9,942 nucleotides of DNA from Planctomycetota bacterium (GTDB lineage: Bacteria > Planctomycetota > Brocadiia > JAJRTI01). Each line of letters starts with the position of its first letter. Within the stretch, counting starts at the first letter, position 1. The notes beneath the pieces were generated by a model. The model saw only the letters and a list, made by a program, of their open reading frames with translations. It was not told the DNA's origin and did no database searches. Of the stretch, positions 1 through 6,727 are shown one piece after another. Position numbers and translations under genes: made by a program. The stretch is taken from positions 1 to 9,942 of the forward strand of contig JAJRTI010000054.1 of the NCBI GenBank assembly GCA_024278415.1, in the 5' to 3' direction.

Positions 1-1391
1 ACTTCGTGGCCACCACGTACGATGGCGACTGGTTCGACGCCGCGCAGTTGTATCGGCAGTGGGCGACAAAGCAGAAGTGGTGCCGCCGCGGCCGGTTCGA
101 GAGCCGCGACGACATTCCGCAGTGGTTCAAGGAGGCGGACTTCATGTTCCGCGCAGACTCGCGGCGAGGGGCGACGATGTCGTTTCGCACCATGTGCCGC
201 GACGCGCTGAAGACGCTGCACCCGCCGGTCATGTGCCATTGGTACAACTGGATGCCGCAGAGCATCGACAAAGGCCACGACTTGCTCAGCTACTTCCCCC
301 CGCGGCCCGGCATCGCCGAGGCTTGGGCCGGCGCGAAGGAAGAAGGGATCTACATTTTCCCCTATGTGAACGCTCAGATATGGGACACGCGCGCGCCGTC
401 CTTCGCCCAGGCCAAGCCCTACACGATCAAGGACGAATACGGCCGCGTGGTGAATTGGTCCGGCCCCAACTACGCCCACATGTGCCGCACGCAAAAATGG
501 TGGCGCAAGGTGTTGGTGGACGCGTGCGAGAAGCTGGTGAAGCAGTACCAAGTCGGCGGCCTCTACCTCGACCAGCTTGGCTCCGCGTTCAACGGCCTCT
601 GCCTCGACCCCTCGCACGGCCATCCGTTGGGCGGCGGGAGCCACGCGGTGGACGCCGCGCGCGCGTGCTTCACGGAGGTGCGCGAGCGCGTGGGCTGGCA
701 AGTGCCGGTGCTGAGCGAAGCGTCGAGCGAGGAGAACATCGACGTGTCCGCGGGCAAGATCATCCACTACAACATCTGGCCCGGCTTCGTGCCGGCGTTC
801 GCGGCGGTGTACCACGACTACTGGAGCTTCTACGGCCGCACGGCCGGCGGCAAGCCGGGCGATCCCTTGGGCTTCATGAACACCGGCATGATCTACATCA
901 TTGGCGGCCAGATCGGCCGCATCTGGCCCGGCCGACTGCCCGATGCGCTCAAGGGCGACAGGAAGCACGGATACGGGCCGCAGGCCCAGTTCCTCAAGCG
1001 CCTGGTCGAGGCGCGGCGCAAGGCCGCCAAGTTCCTGCGCTACGGCCAGATGCTGCGGCCGCTCGAGCGGGCGTGCGAACTGCCCCAAGTCCAGACGCAT
1101 CGCTGGCACGGCAGCCGAGAAATGTCCACGCCCGTGGTGCTGCCGGCCGTGATCTCGTCCGTGTGGCGCGCGGGCGACGGCGAGGTCGGCATCGTCATGG
1201 CGAACCTGACCGATCAGCCGATAGACTTCGCCGCGCGGTTCGATCCAAGCGAGTACGGCCTGCCGACGCGGATCGAGGCGAGGCCGGTCGTGGGCGACGC
1301 ACCAACGATTCAAGAGGCAGCAGACAGGAAGGTCATTCGCTCGCGCGTGCCCGGCCACGACACGGTGATCGTGGGACTGCGCGGGAGGTAG
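1..1391 (+). CDS. DUF6259-type glycoside-hydrolase-like protein, 5' end cut by the window
   Basis: The frame is open to the left edge (first whole codon at 3) and ends at TAG 1389-1391, so the GTG at 6 is only the first start-like codon in view and the true start lies outside. Numbering from that GTG gives 461 residues. The opening stretch (YDGDWFDAAQLYRQWA, 5-20), the beta-strand motif GLYLDQLG (185-192, Asp189) and LSEASSEE (236-243, Glu238) match what I know of the DUF6259 family, thought to be a TIM-barrel sugar hydrolase. Asp189 and Glu238 are the likely catalytic or binding acids; this is inference. Residues about 375-461 look like the C-terminal beta-sandwich usual in glycosidases (VGIVMANLTDQP). 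Trp and Tyr are plentiful, as in carbohydrate-active enzymes. The substrate is unknown. Whether it is secreted cannot be judged without the N-terminus. It converges on the HEAT/DUF1080 gene. Confidence 0.8.
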   Translation, partial: FVATTYDGDWFDAAQLYRQWATKQKWCRRGRFESRDDIPQWFKEADFMFRADSRRGATMSFRTMCRDALKTLHPPVMCHWYNWMPQSIDKGHDLLSYFPPRPGIAEAWAGAKEEGIYIFPYVNAQIWDTRAPSFAQAKPYTIKDEYGRVVNWSGPNYAHMCRTQKWWRKVLVDACEKLVKQYQVGGLYLDQLGSAFNGLCLDPSHGHPLGGGSHAVDAARACFTEVRERVGWQVPVLSEASSEENIDVSAGKIIHYNIWPGFVPAFAAVYHDYWSFYGRTAGGKPGDPLGFMNTGMIYIIGGQIGRIWPGRLPDALKGDRKHGYGPQAQFLKRLVEARRKAAKFLRYGQMLRPLERACELPQVQTHRWHGSREMSTPVVLPAVISSVWRAGDGEVGIVMANLTDQPIDFAARFDPSEYGLPTRIEARPVVGDAPTIQEAADRKVIRSRVPGHDTVIVGLRGR

Positions 1392-1396
1392 TGGGA

Positions 1397-1438
1397 CAGT
1401 GACCAGTGACCAGTGACCAGTGACTGCTTACTGATGAC
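1397..1438. repeat. Heptamer tandem repeat CAGTGAC in the convergent gap
   Basis: Four perfect head-to-tail copies of CAGTGAC run from 1397 to 1424. Two diverged 7-mers that keep the phase follow (TGCTTAC 1425-1431 and TGATGAC 1432-1438). The array starts six bases after the DUF6259 stop and ends 19 bases before the stop of the opposing gene, so it fills most of the 66-bp convergent gap. No good hairpin with a U-tract was found here, so no terminator is called. The function is unknown: it may be slippage-generated filler or a copy of a genome-wide intergenic repeat. Confidence 0.85.
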
Positions 1439-1457
1439 TCCGTCACGCCCCGCCGTC

Positions 1458-4400
1458 TCAGTCCCCCACCGTCTCCTCGACTGCCCAGATGTTCCGATAC
1501 CGCACCGGGTTGTCATGGTCTTGGAGCAGCAGCGCGCCCTTGCGTACGCTCGCCTTGGGGCCTTTGCCCTTCCTGGGGAGCTTCTGTTTGTCGTGGATCA
1601 CGATGCCGTTCTGCCGCACGCTGATCGACGCCGGCTCGATCTCATTGCCATCCTCGTCGAGGCGGGACGCGCGAAACTCGATGTCGTACGTCTGCCACTT
1701 CGAGGGCGGGAGGCACGCGTTCACTTTGGGCGCCGCGACTTTGTAGAGCGCGCCGCAGTCCCGGTACGTCGGCGCGAGCCCGAACGAATCGAGGACCTGC
1801 ACCTCATACCGGCCCTGGAGGTAGACGCCGCTGTTGCCGCGAGCCTGGCCGCGGTGCGTCGGCTGGTACGGGCATCGGAACTCCAAGTGCAGCCGCACGT
1901 CGCCGAACTCCCGCTTCGTCCACGTGCTGCCCTTGCCCACCGCAACCTCCATGCTACCGTCCGGCAGCGCCTTCCACTCTTGGTTCGTCCACGCGGCCAA
2001 CGACGGTGCTTGGCCCGGCGTGAAGGGCAGCAGCACGATCGCGCCCTTCGGGGGTTTCGCTCCAAGCGTAGGCGATTGGCGCTCATACGCGGCCAGGACC
2101 GCGCCATTGCTCAACGTGAGTTTGCGGCCCTTGAGCAGGCCGCTGGCTTGCTTCCCACCCACCGTTCCCTCAAACTCGGCCTCGTCGCCCTCGGCCCAGC
2201 CATCGAGTTCATAGCGCTTCGACACGCCGGCGCGAATCACGTAGAGCGCCGCCGCGTAGCGCCCGCCGCCCAGGGGATAGACCTTGGCTTCGAGGTGGGA
2301 ATCGGTCCGCTTCCCCCTGTACTCGCCCATGAAGGGATCGTCCGCGCCGGTGAAGCTCCGGGCCTTCCTGAGCCGCGGCGACTTGAAACCCTTGGGCGGC
2401 CCGGCCTGGTAGCGGAGGCCGCCGAGGTGTTGGCCGTCGCGGGTGCGGAACCGCGCGCATGCTCCCCATCCGCCGGCGCCTTGCGTGATCTTCATCACCA
2501 ACTCGTTCCAGCCCGGGGCCAGCTTCACCCGCGCCTTGTCCTCGCCCGGGCGGACGGGCCGCGGCACGTTGTTCTTGTGCACCACCTTGCCGTTGAGCCA
2601 CGCGAGCACGCCGTCGTCCGTGCCCATCTCCAGCCGCGCAGGCTGCGCCTTGGGCGAGAGGATGTAAGCGCGCAGGTAGGCCGCTCGGTTGTTGCCGCCG
2701 ATCACGGCGATCAAGTTCACGACCCATGGCCTGTTCCGATCGCCGTTGTCCTTGACCCTGCGCCATTCGGCCTTCGTCGGGTCCGCGGCCTCAGGGGCGA
2801 AGGGCACGTCCTGGAGCTGATGGCCGCCCACGCCGACCTTCACGTAGGGCCCGGACACTTGCCAAGTCGTGATGTAATCCTCGTATTTGCCCATCGCTTC
2901 GAGAGCGGCCTTGGCTTGCTTCTGAACGTCCTGATCCACCGATGCCGCGAGCAAAGGCCTCAGCGCGGCCCTGGCGTCGGTAGGCTGCTTGGCCGCCAAC
3001 GCCTGGCCGATCTCCAGCAGCGCCGCGGCCGCGGTCCCTCGCATCGGCTCGTTTTTCAGGTCCGCCACAAGCGCGTCGAGCTTCGAGAAATCGCGCACGC
3101 AGTCCCAGCCGGATAGCGCCGCGCCGTCCCTATCACGCACGCGTGCGCACGCGGCCCAATATCCGCTCTTCTGCGTGATTTTAAGCATGAGCCGATTCCA
3201 CCCACGGCGCAAGGCCACGCCTACGATGTCTTGCTCGGGTTGACACGACCTTCGCGCGTCGTCGCGCGCGATCTCCTTCCCGTTAAGCCACGCCTTGAGG
3301 CCGTCGTCGCTGCCCATCTCCAAGCGCGCGTGCTGCTCCTTGTCCGACCGCACCCACGCCACGAGATAGGCCGCGCAGTTGTTGCCGCGGAGGATCTGGT
3401 CCAGGTTTACGCACCAATGCTTTCTCGGATTCGGGTCGCCCGTGAACGCGGCCCACTTCACGTCCTTGCCTTTGGGCTTCTCCGGCGCGAACGCGACGTC
3501 GATAAGCGCGACACGCTTCTGTCCGAGCTTGCGCCGCGGCTTGGCGTACGACGGCGAGATCAGCCAACTCGGGATGTAGTCGTCGTAACGCCTCAGATCC
3601 GCGAGTGCGTCTACAGCTCGCTCCTTGATGCGCGCGTCTTGGCGCGAATCGATCACGTCTCGAATCGCGGCCTCGGCCTCCTCGCGATGGGGATAGCTCA
3701 CCGCGTCCGCGATCTTGAGCATGGCGGCCGCGGCCTCGGCTTGGAGTGCGTTGTCCGCGAGGTATTGCCGCGCGGCGTCGAGAGCGGGCAGGGCGGGCAC
3801 ATTGGCGACGCCGGCGAGCACGAGCTTGCGTTCGTCGGGCCGCCGTGCGGCGGCCATTGCGTCTGCGAGCATCTTCAGTGTCTCGGCCGCGGGCCGCTCG
3901 CTTGGGAGACCGACGAGGCGCACGTAGCCGCGAAGCGCGAGCACCTGGTGCACGGGGTTCTCGGCCTCCCGCGCCAGCTTGAGCAAGTCATCGAGCGCGC
4001 CGGCGTCGGGCCAACTGCTCAGGCTGCGCACAGCCGCATCCCGAGTGGCTTCGTCGCTCAGCGCCGCGCGCACCGCGTCCAGCGCGCGCGCGCCTCCGAG
4101 CTTGCCAAGCACGTTCAGCAACTCGCCCCGCGCGGCCGCGCTCGCGCGCTTCGGCCCGGCGAGGATGGCCGCGGTGCAGGCGTTCACGTCGCTCACGTTC
4201 TTGCACACCGCCACGAGCGCTTTGCCCGCGGCTTCGCGGTCGCCTGCTTGCTGGGCAGCGGCCAGCAGCTTCACGAGCGCCGGCACGTCGTCCAGCCCGG
4301 CGAGCACACCGAGCGCCTTGAACGCCGCGGACCGCACTTTGCGCTCAGGATCGGCCGCGTGCTCGAGCAGCCGCTTTGCCGCGGCCCGCGTCCGTCGGCC

Positions 4401-5714
4401 GGCCAGGGCCTCGATCGCCTCGACGCGCGCGCGGGGCTGGCCTGCGCCGGCAGCGGCGATGAGCGCGGCGTCCACGCCTGGGCCCATGATGCGGCGGAGG
4501 CTCTTGCGCGCGGCCGCTCGCTCGGCCCCCTTGCCGGCCGCGGCCTGGGCAAGCACGGGCACACACGACGCGTCTCCAAGCGATGCCAATGCCGCGAGCG
4601 CGGCCACACGCACGCCCGCGTCCTGGCTTCGGGCCGCGGCCATGGCGGCCGGCCGCGCGGCAGGGTCTCCTCGTTCGGCAAGGGCGTCGAGCAGCAGCGC
4701 CTGGCCGGCAGGGCTGAACTGAGGAAGCGCGTTGGCGAGGGCCTGCACCGCGGCCCGGCTCGCCGCGTGGCGGATGAACTCCGCGGCCGCGGCTTGAAGG
4801 CCCTTGGACTCACCGCCCAAGACCTGCTTGACGAGGGCCGCGGCCTGCGCGGGCCGCGCGGCGAGCAGGCCTTGGAGCGCGGCGATGCGCAGGTGTTCCG
4901 CTCGGGCGCTCTTGAAGAGCCGCTCGTACACGGCCGCGGCCTCCCCGCGCGCACCCATCGCATCCGCGCAACGCAATTGCGCGTCCGCCACGACCTTGGC
5001 GAGCCCTGCGTCGCCCTTGGCATTGAGCCGGCCCAGAGCCTCCAACGCCTCTCGCGTGCCCCGGCGCCCCAAGGCTGCTGCGATCGCGGCGGCCACTGAC
5101 GGATCGGCATCGCCCGCGTGCTTCACGAGCACGGCCACGCTTGCCGCGTCGCCGCGGGCCGCGAGCGCGTTGATTACGGCCACGCGCCATGCCGGGTTGC
5201 CGGCTTGCTCCAGCGCGCGGCGGAGAGCGTCGGAAGCCGCGGGCGACGTGTTCGCTTGCAGCGCTCGGCGCGCGCACTCCCGCGTCTGTGGGTCGTTGTG
5301 CGCGAGCAGCATCGCAAGGCACGGCGCCGCGGCGCCGCGGCCCATGAACTGGAGTTGTTTGATGAGCCAGAGCCGCGCGGGCTTCGGCGTATCGGGCTTG
5401 AGTTGTGCGACGATCGCCTTCTCCGCGGCTGAGCGCTCAACCTCCGCCCCCGGCCGGCTGGCGCGCCAGCAGATGTCTTGATAGGTCTGCTGCGGCGCCT
5501 TGCGCTGGTTCGGATCGGCTTTGCCCATCTGCGGCAGCAGTGCGGCCAACACGGCCGCGTGCGCGGCCTGCCACTGCTCGGGCGTGCGCTCCCGCGGTGC
5601 GCTGTCGCCTTTGAGTTCGGCAATGAGCGCCTGCACATCCGGCTTGGCAGCTATGGCGGGGACCAAGAGCCGCACGAAAAGGAAAGCAGAAAGGACGACA
5701 CGGAGCGCTTTCAT
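1458..5714 (-). CDS. Secreted HEAT-repeat protein with duplicated beta-sandwich domains and C-terminal DUF1080 (3-keto-disaccharide hydrolase) domain
   Basis: This is a 1418-residue protein with stop TGA at 1460-1458. I chose ATG 5714 because it begins a signal peptide (MKALRVVLSAFLFVRLLVPA, cut near Ala22/Ala23) and has a purine-rich GAGAGAA just upstream. The frame stays open to 5855, but that extension is not signal-like and reads through a palindrome. Order: HEAT-like helical repeats about 110-700, Ala- and Arg-rich; a beta-sandwich with MGSDDGLKAWLNGK about 708-866; one or two further helical repeats 876-940; a second copy with MGTDDGVLAWLNGK about 944-1095; a small beta-rich domain 1120-1215 ending SPTLGAKPP; and DUF1080 about 1225-1418 (GNSGVYLQGRYEVQVLDS, 1293-1310). 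Pfam lists DUF1080 as 3-keto-disaccharide hydrolase with a concanavalin-like fold. The DDG...WLNG domains are of the PA14/galactose-binding-like kind. Likely an exported glycan-binding or glycan-cleaving protein with a scaffold arm. Domain calls are firm; the reaction is inference. Confidence 0.9.
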   Translation of the reverse strand: MKALRVVLSAFLFVRLLVPAIAAKPDVQALIAELKGDSAPRERTPEQWQAAHAAVLAALLPQMGKADPNQRKAPQQTYQDICWRASRPGAEVERSAAEKAIVAQLKPDTPKPARLWLIKQLQFMGRGAAAPCLAMLLAHNDPQTRECARRALQANTSPAASDALRRALEQAGNPAWRVAVINALAARGDAASVAVLVKHAGDADPSVAAAIAAALGRRGTREALEALGRLNAKGDAGLAKVVADAQLRCADAMGARGEAAAVYERLFKSARAEHLRIAALQGLLAARPAQAAALVKQVLGGESKGLQAAAAEFIRHAASRAAVQALANALPQFSPAGQALLLDALAERGDPAARPAAMAAARSQDAGVRVAALAALASLGDASCVPVLAQAAAGKGAERAAARKSLRRIMGPGVDAALIAAAGAGQPRARVEAIEALAGRRTRAAAKRLLEHAADPERKVRSAAFKALGVLAGLDDVPALVKLLAAAQQAGDREAAGKALVAVCKNVSDVNACTAAILAGPKRASAAARGELLNVLGKLGGARALDAVRAALSDEATRDAAVRSLSSWPDAGALDDLLKLAREAENPVHQVLALRGYVRLVGLPSERPAAETLKMLADAMAAARRPDERKLVLAGVANVPALPALDAARQYLADNALQAEAAAAMLKIADAVSYPHREEAEAAIRDVIDSRQDARIKERAVDALADLRRYDDYIPSWLISPSYAKPRRKLGQKRVALIDVAFAPEKPKGKDVKWAAFTGDPNPRKHWCVNLDQILRGNNCAAYLVAWVRSDKEQHARLEMGSDDGLKAWLNGKEIARDDARRSCQPEQDIVGVALRRGWNRLMLKITQKSGYWAACARVRDRDGAALSGWDCVRDFSKLDALVADLKNEPMRGTAAAALLEIGQALAAKQPTDARAALRPLLAASVDQDVQKQAKAALEAMGKYEDYITTWQVSGPYVKVGVGGHQLQDVPFAPEAADPTKAEWRRVKDNGDRNRPWVVNLIAVIGGNNRAAYLRAYILSPKAQPARLEMGTDDGVLAWLNGKVVHKNNVPRPVRPGEDKARVKLAPGWNELVMKITQGAGGWGACARFRTRDGQHLGGLRYQAGPPKGFKSPRLRKARSFTGADDPFMGEYRGKRTDSHLEAKVYPLGGGRYAAALYVIRAGVSKRYELDGWAEGDEAEFEGTVGGKQASGLLKGRKLTLSNGAVLAAYERQSPTLGAKPPKGAIVLLPFTPGQAPSLAAWTNQEWKALPDGSMEVAVGKGSTWTKREFGDVRLHLEFRCPYQPTHRGQARGNSGVYLQGRYEVQVLDSFGLAPTYRDCGALYKVAAPKVNACLPPSKWQTYDIEFRASRLDEDGNEIEPASISVRQNGIVIHDKQKLPRKGKGPKASVRKGALLLQDHDNPVRYRNIWAVEETVGD
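2430..3593 (-). repeat. Internal duplication in the HEAT/DUF1080 protein
   Basis: Two copies of an approximately 150-residue domain lie at 3593-3117 and 2885-2430 of the minus-strand gene. Paired landmarks in the same order are YDDYIPSW / YEDYITTW, ARLEMGSDDG / ARLEMGTDDG, AWLNGK / AWLNGK, GWNRLMLKITQ / GWNELVMKITQ and ACARVRDRDG / ACARFRTRDG. Each copy is preceded by a short helical HEAT-like stretch ending at the Y-[DE]-D-Y-I motif, so the duplicated unit was probably HEAT + sandwich. The copies have diverged clearly, so this is an old protein-level duplication, not a recent DNA repeat. Confidence 0.8.
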
Positions 5715-5767
5715 GGGGTTCTCTCTAGCGCGGCCGCTGGCCGCAACCGAGCCCAGCAACCACTCGC

Positions 5768-5787
5768 GGCGGACGGCTTCGTCCGCC
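5768..5787 (-). repeat. Perfect 8-bp palindrome GGCGGACG-4-CGTCCGCC
   Basis: The stem GGCGGACG (5768-5775) and CGTCCGCC (5780-5787) pair perfectly around a four-base loop (GCTT on plus, AAGC on minus). It is 54 bases upstream of the ATG of the large gene and about 170 bases after the lipoprotein stop, and no T-run follows on the minus strand, so a terminator is not favoured. It may be a REP-like intergenic palindrome or a structured leader element. The sigma and transcription direction are not shown by the sequence. Confidence 0.7.
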
Positions 5788-5818
5788 ACAACGGGAGGTC
5801 CAGGCATGGACAGGGTGG

Positions 5819-5840
5819 GCTGGACGAGGCCGTGTCCAGC
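5819..5840 (-). other. Inverted repeat GCTGGAC-8-GTCCAGC
   Basis: A perfect 7-bp stem with an 8-base loop sits 31 bases from the stronger palindrome at 5768-5787. The two could form a tandem hairpin pair in the leader of the large gene. No T-tract follows on either strand. The role is unknown; a stem of this size can arise by chance in GC-rich DNA. Confidence 0.4.
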
Positions 5841-5954
5841 GCGAGTGACGGACATGATACAGGGATACCCGTTCGCGAAGAGGGCACACGAACTTCAACA
5901 TCTTTCGCATTTTCGCCCTGGCCGCCAGCAACCGCAATGGCAAACGGCCCCCGC

Positions 5955-6596
5955 TCACGGCTTGAAGACGTATGCCACGTCATCGAGGTAGAACGTGCAC
6001 CCCTCAGGGTTGTCGCGCTTGGTGACGACGAACGCGAACCCGCCGACCACGTTCGACAGGTCGGCGCCGGTCAGGTCGATGGTGAACAGGTTCCACTCGG
6101 ACGTGAGCGTCAGCTTGGGCGTTGCGGCCTCGGCCGTGTCCGCGTGGGGCCCGCGCACGCCCCCCATCTTGAACGTAACCACTTCGCCGCCCTCATCGCC
6201 TCGCGCCCAGAACGTCAGTTCAGCCGCGTTGGTGAGATCGCGGCCTGGCGCCTGTGCCCAGTTGCCCTTGGGGTGCAGCCAGTAGAGGCCGGCCCATTCG
6301 CAATCACCCAGGCCATCGTAGGTGACTTGGAGACAGGTCTTGCCGGCATGCGGCTTGTCCGCGCACTCGGCGTCCAACTCGACCGCGTCCTCGAAATCTC
6401 CGAGCCAGCCGCTGGGGGCGAAGGGCTCGTCCTGCAACGGCGCCTCCGCGTACAGCACGAGCGTCTTGGGCGGCGACGCCGGGGCCGCCGCGGACGCGCC
6501 GGCGTCCGGATGGCTGGACTGCTCCGGCGTGCACCCCGCGGCAAGCATGCCGGCGACGCTGAATGCCCATAGGAATGCAGAACGTTGCGTGGCCAC
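5955..6596 (-). CDS. Small lipoprotein with a carbohydrate-binding-like beta-sandwich domain
   Basis: The gene encodes 213 residues and stops with TGA at 5957-5955. GTG 6596 is chosen because GGAGAG lies five bases upstream and because it gives a proper lipoprotein signal: a short N-terminus with Arg5, a hydrophobic stretch 7-20, and a lipobox-like LAAGC with lipidated Cys22. The frame is open up to 6710, but that start would bury the signal. Residues 23-43 are a Ser/Ala/Pro linker. Residues about 45-213 form one beta-rich domain ending TFYLDDVAYVFKP; the F-Y-L-D-D ending, the FW and GLYWLHP segments and an even spread of Asp and Gly resemble CBM11/CIA30-type galactose-binding-like domains. 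It probably sits in a membrane facing the periplasm or outside and binds a glycan. I do not recognise a named family. A promoter is visible 46-75 bases upstream, so it may head its own transcript, possibly reaching the large gene. Confidence 0.8.
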   Translation of the reverse strand: MATQRSAFLWAFSVAGMLAAGCTPEQSSHPDAGASAAAPASPPKTLVLYAEAPLQDEPFAPSGWLGDFEDAVELDAECADKPHAGKTCLQVTYDGLGDCEWAGLYWLHPKGNWAQAPGRDLTNAAELTFWARGDEGGEVVTFKMGGVRGPHADTAEAATPKLTLTSEWNLFTIDLTGADLSNVVGGFAFVVTKRDNPEGCTFYLDDVAYVFKP

Positions 6597-6624
6597 GTGC
6601 GCTCTCCATCTTCGCCAAAAGCAG

Positions 6625-6678
6625 AACGATGCTTGGCGCGCACTGTACCATAGGCCATCGGCGAGAGTCAACGATGCT
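6625..6678. repeat. Direct repeat AACGATGCT bracketing the lipoprotein promoter
   Basis: AACGATGCT occurs at 6625-6633 and again at 6670-6678, 45 bases apart in the same orientation. One copy overlaps the proposed -35 box; the other lies about where transcription would start. It is a candidate operator pair, but a 9-bp repeat may be chance. Confidence 0.35.
6642..6671 (-). promoter_or_regulatory. Sigma70-like promoter upstream of the lipoprotein gene
   Basis: On the minus strand TTGACT (6671-6666; five of six to the consensus -35) is followed after 18 bases by TACAGT (6647-6642; four of six to the -10). Transcription would start near 6635, leaving about 40 bases of leader that include the GGAGAG ribosome binding site before GTG 6596. 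Confidence 0.5.
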
Positions 6679-6687
6679 GGCTCATAC

Positions 6688-6709
6688 TGGAGCGAAGCCG
6701 GCCGCTCCA
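6688..6709 (-). terminator. Hairpin after the sulfatase stop, possible terminator
   Basis: TGGAGCG (6688-6694) and CGCTCCA (6703-6709) pair perfectly over a GC-rich 8-base loop, starting 18 bases after the sulfatase stop codon. No T-run follows, so it may end transcription poorly or only protect the 3' end. It lies just upstream of the lipoprotein promoter, which supports separate transcripts. Confidence 0.35.
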
Positions 6710-6727
6710 TCTGCGGCCCGCCCCCCC

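Larger units (their letters stand above)
5715..5954. other. Intergenic leader of the HEAT/DUF1080 gene with two hairpins
   Basis: These 240 bases separate the lipoprotein stop from the ATG of the large gene. No convincing gene is present; the open frame from 5855 is discussed under the rejected items. On the minus strand a TATCAT hexamer (plus 5854-5859) is a possible -10 box, but no good -35 lies 16-18 bases upstream, so it is only weak. Downstream of it come two stems (5819-5840 and 5768-5787) and then a purine-rich GAGAGAA before ATG 5714. If transcription starts near 5847, both stems would lie in a 5' untranslated leader. Confidence 0.4.

Noticed and set aside
1397..1438. CRISPR-like array
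   Set aside because: Units are 7 bases with no spacers.
1413..5099. Long plus-strand open frames (567 and 622 residues) opposite the HEAT/DUF1080 gene
   Set aside because: They are shadows of a GC-rich codon pattern: Arg-, His-, Leu-rich, without domains, wholly antisense to a gene with clear domains.
5715..5855. N-terminal extension (47 residues) of the large minus-strand gene
   Set aside because: It reads through the palindrome, is not signal-like, and the internal ATG at 5714 begins a proper signal peptide.
5478..6572. Plus-strand open frame of 364 residues crossing two genes and a gap
   Set aside because: It runs antisense through the signal peptide of the large gene, the hairpins and the whole lipoprotein gene, and has no recognisable domain.
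6597..6710. N-terminal extension of the lipoprotein gene
   Set aside because: It overlaps a promoter and ribosome binding site; GTG 6596 gives the lipoprotein signal.
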